Shown here piece by piece: positions 48,728-58,459 of a stretch of DNA of 64,000 nt. Origin of the DNA: Salipiger sp. H15 (GTDB lineage: Bacteria; Pseudomonadota; Alphaproteobacteria; Rhodobacterales; Rhodobacteraceae); NCBI RefSeq assembly GCF_040409955.1, contig NZ_CP123385.1, positions 1,409,501-1,473,500 of the forward strand, read 5' to 3'. The number at the start of each line of letters is the position of its first letter. Within the stretch, counting starts at the first letter, position 1. The notes beneath the pieces are model-generated. The model was not told where the DNA came from and did not search any database. It saw nothing but the letters and a program-made list of their open reading frames with translations. The position numbers and the translations under genes are program-made.

Positions 48728-48883
48728 GTGGTGTCTCCTGTCTGGGGCCCTGTCTGAGGCTTGCCTTCTAGATACGGATCGCGGGAGGGGGCGGCAAGGG
48801 AAGGCAGGAGTATTTGCCCGATAACCGCCGCGGGGACGTGGCGGCACGGGCGCGTTCAGGCGTTTCGCGGCGCGGAGCGGCCC

Positions 48884-49255
48884 CTACTTGCCGTCGCGGC
48901 CCGCCGCCTCGTCGAGCAGCCGGGTCAGCAGCAGCGCCACGCCGCCGAGCATCAGCGAGCGGCCGATGGCGTCGGTGACATTGACGGGCGCGAAGGGCTC
49001 GATGTGGTCGCGCGTGGTCTGCGCCATGCGGCGCGCGCGCGAGCGGCGCGGCAGGTCGCCGAACTGCTTGGCCGCGGGCACGTGGCCGATGCGCGGCTTG
49101 GCCTTCAGCAGCACCGCGCCGATTGCCAGCAGCCCGCCGGCAAAGACGATGGGGGCAAGGCGTTCGCGGCGGGTGGCGGGAAGGGCGTCACCCAGCCGTT
49201 CGCGCAGGGCGGGCAGGGTGGCCTTGTGGATGGCCTTGTGCGGATCGAAGTTCAT
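48884..49255 (-). CDS. Small membrane-associated protein between dnaX and ybaB
   Basis: A 123-residue protein. Hydrophobic segments lie at about residues 34-51 (APIVFAGGLLAIGAVLL) and 96-115 (DAIGRSLMLGGVALLLTRLL), separated by an Arg-rich polar stretch, so it may be a two-span protein with a cytoplasmic loop or dip. I do not recognise a family. It starts 70 bases after dnaX on the same strand and is followed by ybaB, so it is probably part of that operon. Confidence 0.65.
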   Translation of the reverse strand: MNFDPHKAIHKATLPALRERLGDALPATRRERLAPIVFAGGLLAIGAVLLKAKPRIGHVPAAKQFGDLPRRSRARRMAQTTRDHIEPFAPVNVTDAIGRSLMLGGVALLLTRLLDEAAGRDGK

Positions 49256-49324
49256 GGCGGCTCCTCCGGGTCTGACAGAAGTCAAACCCGGAACCGGCGC
49301 GCGGGTTCCCGCCTCGTGCGGAGA

Positions 49325-51106
49325 TCACTCCTCCTCGAAGGGATCCCACTCGTCCTCGACCTCGGGCAGGGCCTCGACGGCGGCCTGCTGCTGCTCTTCC
49401 TCGGCGGTGCGGATCGCGACGATCCGCGCCTTGGGGAAGGCGGCGATGGTGGCCTGCACCAGCGGGTGCTTCTCGGCCTCGGCGCGCAGCGCCAGCTCGG
49501 CCGCGTCGCGCTTTTCCACGATGGTCGGCGTCTCGCAGCCGTTGACCAGCGACACGCCCCAGCGCGCGCCGGTGAAGCGCTGCAGCGCGGTGCCGAGCCG
49601 CTGCGCGAGATCGCCCGCGGCGTTGCGTGCCGGGGTGAACTCGATGCGGCCGGGCTGGTAGGCGGCAAGGCGCAGGCCGCTTTCCACCTCGACCAGCAGC
49701 TTCACGTCGCGGTTGGCGCGGATGAGCTCGAGCACATGCTCGAAGGTGGGGTAGCGGGCAAGGGCGCCCTGCGGCGCCACGGCCAGCACGGCGTTGCCTT
49801 GGGTGGCGCTGGGGCCCGAGGGGCCGGGGTGCGTGGGCTGCACGTGGGAGCCATAGGCCTGCGCGCCGCCTGCATGGCCCTGCGCGGAGGCATGGGCATA
49901 GCCGCCACCGGGGCCGCCATTCGGGCCGGGGGCCGGCGGCGGGGGCGTGTCCTGCAGCTTGCGCAGCAGTTCCTCGGGCGAGGGCAGCTCGGCCACGTGG
50001 GTCAGCCGGATCACCGCCATCTCGGCGGCCATCATCGCGTTCGGGGCCTGCGCCACCTCGTCGAGAGCCTTGAGCAGCATCTGCCACATGCGGGTCAGCG
50101 CGCGCATCCCGAGATTGGCCGCCAGCGCCGAGCCGCGCAGCCGCTCGTCGGGGCCGACGGTGGGGTCTTCGGCCGCTTCCGGCGTGATCTTCACAACCGA
50201 GATCCAATGGGTCAGCTCGGCCAGATCGCGCAGCACCGCCAGCGGGTCGGCGCCCTCGGCATATTGCTCCGACAGTTCGGTCAGCGCGCCGGGCGCGTCG
50301 CCGTGCATGATCTTCTCGAAAAGGTCCATGACCCGGCCGCGGTCGGCGAGGCCCAGCATGGCGCGGACCTGGTCCGCGGTCGTCTCCCCGGCGCCGTGGC
50401 TGATCGCCTGGTCGAGCAGCGAGGTGGCATCGCGCGCAGAGCCCTCGGCGGCGCGGGTGATCAGCGCGAGCGCGTCATCGGTGATCTCGGCGCTTTCCTT
50501 CGTGGCGATCTTGCGCAGGAGCGCGATCATCACCTCGGGCTCGATGCGGCGCAGGTCGAAGCGCTGGCAGCGCGACAGGACCGTCACCGGAACCTTGCGG
50601 ATCTCGGTGGTGGCGAAGATGAACTTCACGTGGGCGGGCGGCTCTTCCAGCGTCTTGAGCAGCGCGTTGAAGGCGCTGTTCGAGAGCATGTGCACCTCGT
50701 CGATGATGTAGATCTTGTAGCGCGCCGAGGCCGCCCGGTAATGCACGCTGTCGATGATCTCGCGGATGTCGCCGACGCCGGTATTGCTGGCCGCGTCCAT
50801 CTCGAGCACGTCGACGTGCCGCCCTTCCATGATCGCCTTGCAATGCTCGCACTGGCCGCAGGGCTCGGTGGTCGGCCCGCCGGTGCCGTCCGGGCCGATG
50901 CAGTTCATGCCCTTGGCGATGATCCGGGCGGTGGTGGTCTTCCCGGTGCCGCGGATGCCGGTCATGATGAAGGCCTGCGCGATGCGGTCCGCCTTGAAGG
51001 CGTTCTTCAGGGTGCGCACCATGGCGTCCTGACCGACGAGATCGGCAAAGGTCTCGGGGCGGTACTTGCGCGCGAGTACCTGGTACTTGGGGCTGTCGTC
51101 AGTCAT
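49325..51106 (-). CDS. dnaX: DNA polymerase III subunits gamma and tau
   Basis: A 593-residue clamp-loader subunit. The Walker A GIRGTGKTTTARIIA (about 46-60), a zinc site with cysteines in NCIGPDG, CGQCEHCKAI (about 68-88), Walker B region YIIDEVHMLS and SRCQRFDLRRIEP are present. A Gly/Pro/His-rich linker (about 392-455) joins a C-terminal tau-like domain with an acidic end (DEWDPFEEE). There is no slippery A-run, so a single long form is expected. The start at 51106 gives the standard MTDDSPKYQVLARKYRP. Confidence 0.95.
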   Translation of the reverse strand: MTDDSPKYQVLARKYRPETFADLVGQDAMVRTLKNAFKADRIAQAFIMTGIRGTGKTTTARIIAKGMNCIGPDGTGGPTTEPCGQCEHCKAIMEGRHVDVLEMDAASNTGVGDIREIIDSVHYRAASARYKIYIIDEVHMLSNSAFNALLKTLEEPPAHVKFIFATTEIRKVPVTVLSRCQRFDLRRIEPEVMIALLRKIATKESAEITDDALALITRAAEGSARDATSLLDQAISHGAGETTADQVRAMLGLADRGRVMDLFEKIMHGDAPGALTELSEQYAEGADPLAVLRDLAELTHWISVVKITPEAAEDPTVGPDERLRGSALAANLGMRALTRMWQMLLKALDEVAQAPNAMMAAEMAVIRLTHVAELPSPEELLRKLQDTPPPPAPGPNGGPGGGYAHASAQGHAGGAQAYGSHVQPTHPGPSGPSATQGNAVLAVAPQGALARYPTFEHVLELIRANRDVKLLVEVESGLRLAAYQPGRIEFTPARNAAGDLAQRLGTALQRFTGARWGVSLVNGCETPTIVEKRDAAELALRAEAEKHPLVQATIAAFPKARIVAIRTAEEEQQQAAVEALPEVEDEWDPFEEE

Positions 51107-51388
51107 GGAATCCGTGGCGCTCCTTCGGTCGCGGCCAAGGTACGGCGGGGGAGGGGCGAGGTAAAGCGATGCGTCCGCCTGTTCCCGGGGCAGGCGGCGA
51201 TCTCGGCCCACCTGTTGCGCCGGTACTTCCCCGAAGGGCCCCGCTCTGCTATCAACGCCTCAGGCCCGCCGCAGGGGGCCGCCCCGTCCGCGGAAAGCGC
51301 CCGCACCTGCCGATCGAGCCGATCCCATATTTCGGTTTCACTCCTGCCCGGACCAGCGGACCCACGGGCGATGACGGAGGATACCGGC

Positions 51389-52912
51389 ATGCTCATTACC
51401 GAGCCATTTTCTGGGCCCATCCCATCCATCGACGACCTGCGCCGCGAGGCGCGCCGCCTGCACAAGTCCTACGAGGCGGGGGACCGCGCCGCGCGCGAAC
51501 GCTTGCGCGAGCTGCCGCCGCGCGGCGACGGGCGCGAGTTGAAGCGCGCCGACTTCCTGCAGGTGGTGGCGCGCGAGCGCGGGTTCGAAAGCTGGCCCAA
51601 GCTCAAGCTCGCCGCCGAGACGCAGGGCCTTGATCGCGCCGCGAAGGTCCAGCGGCTGAAGATCGCGCTCTTCCACGGGCAGAACGCCGTGGTGCAGGCC
51701 TTGCTGGCCGAGACTCCCGATCTTGCCGCGGGACTCTTCGGCCTCAACTGCGCGCTGGGTGACCTGCCGGCGGTGCGGACGGCGCTGGCGGCAAGGCCGG
51801 GGCTCGCCACCGAGCGGCTCGGCCCGCGCAGCCCGATCCTGCACCTCGCCTTCTCGCGCTGGCACCAGTTGCACCCTGAGCTGCGCCCCGCGACGCTGGA
51901 GATCGCCGCGCTGCTTCTCGCGCACGGCGCCGACGTGAACGACGCGCAGGCCGGGCCGCAGGGCGAGAGACTGTCGGCGCTTTACGGCGCGCTGTGCGTC
52001 TCGCGCAACCTCGGGCTGGCGCGCTGGCTGCTCGAGCATGGCGCCTCGCCCGACGACGGCGAGTCGCTCTACCACGCGGTGGAGCTGGGATCGCACGAGG
52101 GGCTGAAGCTGCTGCTCGAGCACGGCGCCGACCCGCAGGGCACCAATGCGCTCCTTCGCGCGCTCGATTTCAACGATCACGGCGCGGTGGAGCTTTTACT
52201 GGCCCATGGTGCGCGGCCCGACGAGGAGGCGCAGACCATCCCGGCGCTGCATCAGGCGGCGCGGCGCGGCTGCGACCGGCACATGGTGGACCTGCTGCTC
52301 GAGGCGGGGGCGGATCCCCTGCGTGACTGGCGCTGGGTCGCGCCGCTTGCCTATGCAAAGGTGCTGGGCAGCCGCCCGGTGATCGAGGCGCTGGAGGCGC
52401 GGGGCGTGACCGCGGCGCTCTCGCGGGAAGAGGCGCTGATGGCCGGGGCCGCCGAGGGACGCGCGCCCGCAGGCGCCTTCATCGACCCCGCGGCGCTGCC
52501 CCCGGCCTATGACGGGCTGCTGCGCGACCTCGCGGACCGGCCCGAGCGGCTGGAGCAGATCAGGGCGATGGTCGCGCTCGGGCTGCCCCATGACCTGCCG
52601 GGCGCGCAGGATGGCGTGACCCCGGTGCAGGCCGCCGCCTGGGGCGGGCATCCCGACCTGCTGGCCTACTTCCTCGGCCTGCGCCCCGACCTCGGCCACG
52701 TGAACCGCCATGGCGGCACGCTGCTGACGACGCTGCTGCACGGGGCGGAACACGCGCCGAAGGGCGAGGGCAGGGACCATCTTGCCTGCCTCACCCAGCT
52801 TCTCGAGCTCGGGATCGCCCTGCCGCGCAAGGCGATGGCGATGGTCGGTCGGGCGGATGTCGCGGCGCTTCTGCAGGGCTGGGCAGAGGCGCATCCCGGG
52901 CAGGTCGTCTGA
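51389..52912 (+). CDS. Ankyrin-repeat protein
   Basis: A 507-residue soluble protein. An N-terminal helical domain (about 12-78: SIDDLRREARRLHKSYEAGD, VVARERGFESWPKLKLAAE) of the type often preceding bacterial ankyrin arrays is followed by seven or more ankyrin repeats (for instance LEIAALLLAHGADVNDA, GLKLLLEHGADPQGT, AVELLLAHGARPDEE, MVDLLLEAGADPLRD). The start at 51389 has a GGAGG site; an ATG at 51371 is in frame. Ligand unknown. No signal peptide, so an intracellular protein-binding role is likely. Confidence 0.88.
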   Translation: MLITEPFSGPIPSIDDLRREARRLHKSYEAGDRAARERLRELPPRGDGRELKRADFLQVVARERGFESWPKLKLAAETQGLDRAAKVQRLKIALFHGQNAVVQALLAETPDLAAGLFGLNCALGDLPAVRTALAARPGLATERLGPRSPILHLAFSRWHQLHPELRPATLEIAALLLAHGADVNDAQAGPQGERLSALYGALCVSRNLGLARWLLEHGASPDDGESLYHAVELGSHEGLKLLLEHGADPQGTNALLRALDFNDHGAVELLLAHGARPDEEAQTIPALHQAARRGCDRHMVDLLLEAGADPLRDWRWVAPLAYAKVLGSRPVIEALEARGVTAALSREEALMAGAAEGRAPAGAFIDPAALPPAYDGLLRDLADRPERLEQIRAMVALGLPHDLPGAQDGVTPVQAAAWGGHPDLLAYFLGLRPDLGHVNRHGGTLLTTLLHGAEHAPKGEGRDHLACLTQLLELGIALPRKAMAMVGRADVAALLQGWAEAHPGQVV

Positions 52913-53025
52913 TCCGTGCCCGCGGGCGGTGTTGATCGCCAAAAGCGGGAAAATCTGTTTCCCAAAGCCGCGGCACGCCCTACAATCCGGTGTGCCGCAA
53001 GTTTTTTCATACAAGGAATTTGGTC

Positions 53026-53865
53026 ATGCGTCTCAGAGGAGTGCGCCGCAGCAGCAATGTCCAGGATCGCCGCGGGTCCGGCGGGCGTGTCGCCATGGGC
53101 GGCGGCATCGGCGGCATCGCCCTGCTGCTTGTTCTTGCGATCGGCTATTTCGCCGGGGTCGACGTCACCCCGCTGCTCAACAACAACACCGTCCAGACCT
53201 CGAGCGAGCCGCGCGAGCTGACCCCGCAGGAAAAGCTCGCGGGGGAATTCGCCTCGCAGGTCCTCGCCACCACCGAGGAGGTCTGGAGCCAGGTCCTGCC
53301 CGAGCAGGCGGGCCGCGAGTACACGCCGCCGACGCTGGTGCTGTTCTCGGGCCAGACCGCCTCGCCCTGCGGCGGCGCGAGCGGGGCCACGGGACCGTTC
53401 TACTGCCCGCTCGACCAGCAGGCCTATCTCGACACCGAGTTCTTCGCCACGCTCGAGCAGCAGCTCGGGGCGGAGGGCGATTTCGCCGCCGCCTACGTGA
53501 TCGCCCACGAGGTCGCGCACCACGTGCAGAACCTGCTCGGCATCCTGCCGCAGGTCGAGGAGATCCGCCAGCAATCCGGCGAGGCGGAGGCCAACGCGCT
53601 GACCGTGCGGCTCGAGCTGCAGGCCGACTGCCTCTCGGGCGTCTGGGCGACCCATGTCGACGGCATCCTCGAGCCCGGCGACGTCGAGGAGGCGCTGAAC
53701 GCGGCCAAGATGATCGGCGACGACCTGCTGCAGAAGCGCGCCGGGCGCGTGCCGCAGCCGCACACCTTCACCCATGGCACCAGCGCGCAGCGCTCGGGCT
53801 GGTTCGCGCGCGGCTACGACGCGGGCAACATCTCGGCCTGCGACACCTTCTCGGGAGACATCTGA
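53026..53865 (+). CDS. Neutral zinc metallopeptidase, YpfJ/KPN_02809 family
   Basis: A 279-residue membrane-anchored putative peptidase. A short basic N-terminus (MRLRGVRRSSNVQDRRG) is followed by a Gly-rich signal anchor at about 23-44, then the periplasmic domain with HExxH at residues 161-165 (IAHEVAHHVQNLLG), the downstream ELQADCLSGVW block (about 203-213) holding the third ligand, and two cysteines near 117-131. The N-terminal MRLRGxRRSxNVQDRR is the exact family hallmark. Substrate not known. Confidence 0.92.
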   Translation: MRLRGVRRSSNVQDRRGSGGRVAMGGGIGGIALLLVLAIGYFAGVDVTPLLNNNTVQTSSEPRELTPQEKLAGEFASQVLATTEEVWSQVLPEQAGREYTPPTLVLFSGQTASPCGGASGATGPFYCPLDQQAYLDTEFFATLEQQLGAEGDFAAAYVIAHEVAHHVQNLLGILPQVEEIRQQSGEAEANALTVRLELQADCLSGVWATHVDGILEPGDVEEALNAAKMIGDDLLQKRAGRVPQPHTFTHGTSAQRSGWFARGYDAGNISACDTFSGDI

Positions 53866-53869
53866 CGCG

Positions 53870-54379
53870 ATGATCATCCATGCGCTCGCGGTCTCGGACG
53901 GCATCCTTGCCATCTCGCCCCTGCCGGGGGCGGGCGGGGATTTCGCGGGCGACATGGCGCATGTGACGGAATGGCGCCCGGCAATGGTGATCACCCTCGT
54001 CACACAGGCCGAGATGGAGGAGGTCGGGGCGGCGGCGCTCGGCGCGCATGTGCAGGATCACGGCTCGCGCTGGGTGCACCTGCCGATCCCCGATTTCGGC
54101 ACGCCGCCAGAGGAGATGCTCCACCGCTGGCCCGAGGTGAGCGCGCAGGTGCGCCATGCGCTGGCGGGCGGCGGGCGGGTGCTGGTGCATTGCCGGGGTG
54201 GCTGCGGCCGCTCGGGCATGGTGGCGCTGCGGCTGATGATCGAGGCCGGCGAGGCCGCCGACGACGCGCTTGCCCGGCTGCGCCACGTCCGGCCCTGCGC
54301 GGTCGAGACCGAGGGGCAGATGGACTGGGCGATGCAGGCCACGCGCAGCGCCGCGCTGTTCCTGCGCCACGTCGACTGA
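53870..54379 (+). CDS. Dual-specificity/tyrosine phosphatase-like protein
   Basis: A 169-residue cytoplasmic phosphatase. The P-loop HCRGGCGRSG carries nucleophile Cys108 and Arg114 (CX5R), with a likely general-acid aspartate in HLPIPDFGTPP (about 69). The AHVTEWRPAMVITLVT opening is typical of the DSPc/cyclin-dependent-kinase-inhibitor-3-like group in alpha-proteobacteria. It starts four bases after the metallopeptidase stop and is likely co-transcribed with it. Its substrate, phosphoprotein or other phosphate ester, is unknown. Confidence 0.85.
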   Translation: MIIHALAVSDGILAISPLPGAGGDFAGDMAHVTEWRPAMVITLVTQAEMEEVGAAALGAHVQDHGSRWVHLPIPDFGTPPEEMLHRWPEVSAQVRHALAGGGRVLVHCRGGCGRSGMVALRLMIEAGEAADDALARLRHVRPCAVETEGQMDWAMQATRSAALFLRHVD

Positions 54380-54490
54380 CGCCCCGGACCGCGCCCGACC
54401 ACCCCCCGATTGCCACGCCCGCGCCGCTCGGCTAGACCGCCGGGCAGAGCCAGCCTTTTGCCAGCCCCTTACCTATCAAGGAGATGGTGA

Positions 54491-55372
54491 ATGACCCCCG
54501 GCCGCAGACGCTTCCTGACCACGCTTGCCGCGCTTGCCCTCTGCCCTGCCTTGCCCGCGCAGGCGCAGCGGCAGCCGGCCCCCGCAGCATTTCCGCTTTT
54601 CGACGCGCCGCCGGACAGCCACGAGATCACGCGCTTCGACATCGGCGCGGACGGGCTGGCCTACCGGCTCTTCCTTGCCCGGCCGCGCGGCGCGGCCCCG
54701 GCGGGCGGTTGGCCCTCGCTCTGGATGCTCGACGGCAATGCCGCCTTCTCCCGGCTCGAGCCCGCGCTTCTTGCGGCGCATCCCGGGCTTGCGGTGATCG
54801 GCATCGGCTACCCGGTGGAAGAGGCCTTCGACGGCGCCGCCCGCGCCCGCGACTACACGCCGGTGCCGCTCGAGACGCCGGAGCACGGGCGCGGGAGGGA
54901 CTGGCAGTTCGGCGGGCAGGAGGCGTTCCGCGCCCGGCTGCTCGGGCCGATCGCCGCGGCGCTGGCGGAGCGCCTGCCGCTCGATCACGCGCGGCGCAGC
55001 CTATGGGGGCATTCCTACGGCGGGGTCTTCGTGCTGGCGACGCTCCTCTCCGATCCCGGTGCCTTCCGCGCCTACATGCCGATCAGCCCGTCCACCGGCT
55101 TCGGCGGCGGCGCGCTGCAGGCGATGGAAGCCGGGGCGCGCCGGCTGGCGACGGGAAGGGCCGAGGTGCTGGTGATGCTGGGTGACCGCGAGCACCGCTC
55201 CGGCACGCCCGAGCCGGTGGCGCCGCGGCCCAATCCCGAGACCGTCGAGATGGCGGCGCGGCTCGGCGCCCGCGGCGATCTCGACCTGCGGCTCGAGGTG
55301 CTCGAGGGGCTCGGCCATGGCGCGACGCTGCCGGCCTCGCTCGCGCGGTGCTTGGCGCTGGCGGCAGGCTGA
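54491..55372 (+). CDS. Exported alpha/beta hydrolase, IroE/BesA-like esterase
   Basis: A 293-residue exported esterase. The N-terminus has a twin-arginine-like stretch RRRFLTTLAALALCPALPAQA (about 5-25). The nucleophile elbow is SLWGHSYGGVFVLATLL (about 173-189) with Ser in GHSYGG, and the C-terminal HGA with the catalytic His is in LEGLGHGAT. LWMLDGNAAF near 76 is a hallmark of the group that includes the siderophore trilactone hydrolases IroE and BesA. Whether it acts on siderophores or on other esters is open. An AAGGAG site precedes the ATG. Confidence 0.82.
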   Translation: MTPGRRRFLTTLAALALCPALPAQAQRQPAPAAFPLFDAPPDSHEITRFDIGADGLAYRLFLARPRGAAPAGGWPSLWMLDGNAAFSRLEPALLAAHPGLAVIGIGYPVEEAFDGAARARDYTPVPLETPEHGRGRDWQFGGQEAFRARLLGPIAAALAERLPLDHARRSLWGHSYGGVFVLATLLSDPGAFRAYMPISPSTGFGGGALQAMEAGARRLATGRAEVLVMLGDREHRSGTPEPVAPRPNPETVEMAARLGARGDLDLRLEVLEGLGHGATLPASLARCLALAAG

Positions 55373-55381
55373 GCGGCGGGC

Positions 55382-56188
55382 TCAGGGAAAGACGAGATAG
55401 CCGCCGCGCCCGCCGTCGAGGGTGAAGCTGGCGCTGCTGCCGGCGCCCTCCTCGGGGGTGGCGAAGAGCGCGTTGCCCTGCGCCCCGTCGGAGCAGGCCA
55501 GCGCCGAGCCCATGCTGGGGAAGAGCGCGGGCGGGCCGTCGAGCTGGCCCATGCAGGTCACCCGACTTTCGGGCAGGGTCAGCAGCAGCACGTAGTTCTC
55601 GCCATCGGCGCTGAGCACCTGGCCGAGCGCCGCGCCGCCGCCGTTGAGCTCGCCCGCGCCCTGCTGCGCCGGCCCGGGCTGGAGCGGCGCGGTGGCGATC
55701 GGCGCGCGCTCGACGATCGGCGGCTGCGGCAGGCGCGACGCGGCGGATTGCGGCGCGCTCACCACCGGCGCGCCGGGAGAGTTGCGGATCTGCCGGGTGC
55801 GGGCGGGGCTGTCGCGCTCGATGGTCATCACCGGCTCGCGCACCGAGCCGTCTGCGCCGGGCACGCGGGTGCCGAGGTCGAGCGAGGCGCCGAGCCCGCC
55901 GTATCCCCCGTAGCCGCCGCCCCAGCCCCAGTTGCCGCCCCAGTTCCCACTCCAGTCACCGTGTCCCCAGTCGCCGTGGCCCCAGTCGCCCCGGCCGGGC
56001 GTGCCGGGGCTGCCGGGCTGCTGCGGATAGCCGGGGCGCGAGGGCCAGTCCGGCCGGTTGGGCCAGCGGTAGCCGGGCGTGCGGGTCGGAGCCGCGTCGA
56101 GATCGGCGAGCGGGACCGATTGGCCCTGCGCCGCAAGCGGCGCTGCGGGCGCGATCAGCAGCAATGCGAGGCAGGCGGTCCTGAACAC
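55382..56188 (-). CDS. Secreted Gly/Trp-rich hypothetical protein
   Basis: A 268-residue protein with a signal peptide (about 1-20, ending LAA). Residues 35-100 form a low-complexity region rich in Pro, Arg, Gly and Trp (GDWGHGDWGHGDWSGNW, GWGGGYGGYGG). The C-terminal half (about 180-268) contains two cysteines and looks like a compact beta domain. Family not recognised. It is convergent with the esterase gene and precedes the xylose operon on the same strand, separated by a strong terminator. Confidence 0.7.
   Translation of the reverse strand: MFRTACLALLLIAPAAPLAAQGQSVPLADLDAAPTRTPGYRWPNRPDWPSRPGYPQQPGSPGTPGRGDWGHGDWGHGDWSGNWGGNWGWGGGYGGYGGLGASLDLGTRVPGADGSVREPVMTIERDSPARTRQIRNSPGAPVVSAPQSAASRLPQPPIVERAPIATAPLQPGPAQQGAGELNGGGAALGQVLSADGENYVLLLTLPESRVTCMGQLDGPPALFPSMGSALACSDGAQGNALFATPEEGAGSSASFTLDGGRGGYLVFP
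55951..55994 (-). repeat. Short in-frame tandem repeat (GDWGH units)
   Basis: Three copies of a 15-base unit close to CCGTGGCCCCAGTCG inside the Gly/Trp-rich gene, encoding GDWGH repeats. Probably slippage-prone and variable between strains. Confidence 0.7.
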
Positions 56189-56308
56189 GGGGGCACCCTC
56201 CGGAAAGAAAAAGCGTTGCCCTCAGAATGACATGCAAGTCGGGGCCGGACGCAAGCCGGAACTTCGCGCGGCAATCCGGCGGAAGTGTGGCGCGGCGGGC
56301 AGGGGGAG

Positions 56309-56336
56309 GGATCCGGCGCGCGGCCGCGCCGGATCC
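56309..56336 (-). terminator. Terminator of the xylose operon
   Basis: A perfect 12-bp stem (56309-56320 with 56325-56336) with a CGGC loop, 6 bases after the xylA stop on the - strand. No T-run, but the stem is very stable. Confidence 0.65.
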
Positions 56337-56342
56337 GAAGGC

Positions 56343-57641
56343 TCAGAGGAAGCGGTTCCAGAGGTTCTCGAGCCGCTCCTGCCGCCCCGAGCGCGGCTCG
56401 GGGTTGAGGCCCTGCGCGCGCACCCGCGCCTCGATGCTGGCAAGGTCGGACGTGAGCAGCGCCGTGTTCTCGGGCGTGTCCCAGTCGGCGTAGCGCCCGG
56501 CGCGCAGCGCCTCGAGCGTGCCGTCCTCGAGCAGCGCCGCCGCTGCCTTCAGCCCGCGCGCGCAGACGTCCATCGCGCCCGCGTGGCCGAGGATCAGGTC
56601 CTCGGGGTCGAGCGACTGCCGCCGCAGCTTGGCGTCGAAGTTGGTGCCGCCGGTGGTGAAGCCGCCCGCCTTGAGGATCTCGTAATAGGCGCGGGCGACC
56701 TCGGGCACGCTGTCGGGGAACTGGTCGGTGTCCCAGCCGGACTGGTAGTCGTTGCGGTTCATGTCGATCGAGCCGAGGAGCCCCAGCGAGGCGGCCAGCG
56801 CCAGCTCGTGCTCGAAGCTGTGCCCGGCGAGGATCGCGTGGCCCTGCTCGATGTTGAGCTTCACCTCGTTCTCGAGGCCGAAGCGTTTCAGGAAGCCGTA
56901 GACCGTGGCGACGTCGTAGTCGTACTGGTGCTTCGAGGGCTCCTGCGGCTTCGGCTCGATGAGGATCGTGCCCTTGAAGCCGATCTTGTGCTTGTAGTCG
57001 ACGACCATCGACAGGAAGGCCCCGGCCTGCTCGGCCTCGCGGGTGAGGTCGGTGTTGAGCAGCGTCTCGTAGCCCTCGCGCCCGCCCCAGAGCACGTAGT
57101 TCTCGCCGCCGAGCTTGTGGGTGGCGTCCATGCAGGTCTTCACCGTCGCGGCGGACCAGGCAAAGACCTCGGGGTCGGGGTTGGTCGCGGCACCGGCCAT
57201 GAAGCGGCGGTTGGTGAAGAGGTTCGCCGTGCCCCAGAGCAGGCGGGTCTTCGAGCCTTCCATCTTCTGCGCGAAATAGTCGGTGATCTCTTCGAGGTTG
57301 CGGGTATTCTCGGCGAAATCCGCGCCCTCGGGGCGCACGTCGGCGTCGTGGAAGCAGAAGAAGGGCACGCCCAGCAGGTCGAACATCTCGAAGGCGACGT
57401 CGGCCTTCATCTTCGCCTTCTCCATCTCCGAGCCGAACCACGGCCGGTCGAAGGTGCGCCCGCCGAAGGGATCGCCGCCCTCCCAGGCGAAGCTGTGCCA
57501 GTAGGCGACGGCGAAGCGCAGGTGCTCCTCCATCCGCTTGCCCATGACGATCTCGTCGGGGTTGTAATGGCGGAAGGCGAAATCGCTGTCCGCGTCCGGC
57601 TGGTAGCCGAGTTTCGGGATGTCTCCGAAGAAGCCCGTCAT
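56343..57641 (-). CDS. xylA: Xylose isomerase
   Basis: A 432-residue class II xylose isomerase converting D-xylose to D-xylulose. [15 protein letters not shown] (about 48-62), [13 protein letters not shown] (about 98-110), [33 protein letters not shown] (about 184-199), [16 protein letters not shown] (about 230-245) and [17 protein letters not shown] (about 295-311) carry the active-site and metal residues. The start at 57641 is the first sensible ATG. Last gene of xylF-xylH-xylG-xylA; no xylulokinase gene follows. Confidence 0.97.
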   Translation of the reverse strand: MTGFFGDIPKLGYQPDADSDFAFRHYNPDEIVMGKRMEEHLRFAVAYWHSFAWEGGDPFGGRTFDRPWFGSEMEKAKMKADVAFEMFDLLGVPFFCFHDADVRPEGADFAENTRNLEEITDYFAQKMEGSKTRLLWGTANLFTNRRFMAGAATNPDPEVFAWSAATVKTCMDATHKLGGENYVLWGGREGYETLLNTDLTREAEQAGAFLSMVVDYKHKIGFKGTILIEPKPQEPSKHQYDYDVATVYGFLKRFGLENEVKLNIEQGHAILAGHSFEHELALAASLGLLGSIDMNRNDYQSGWDTDQFPDSVPEVARAYYEILKAGGFTTGGTNFDAKLRRQSLDPEDLILGHAGAMDVCARGLKAAAALLEDGTLEALRAGRYADWDTPENTALLTSDLASIEARVRAQGLNPEPRSGRQERLENLWNRFL

Positions 57642-57700
57642 GTGTGCCTCGTGTTGATCCGGGAGGTTGGGAAAGGGTGCGCCGCGCGGGGCGGCGCGGG

Positions 57701-58455
<755 letters not shown>

Positions 58456-58459
<4 letters not shown>

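Noticed and set aside
48761..52912. A 1383-codon open frame on the + strand crossing dnaX
   Set aside because: Only the last part (from 51389) is a real ankyrin gene. The rest is antisense to ybaB, the small membrane gene and dnaX, and exists because high third-position GC removes stop codons on the opposite strand.
55951..55994. Possible CRISPR-like repeat
   Set aside because: The three 15-base copies are directly adjacent, in frame and encode GDWGH; there are no spacers.
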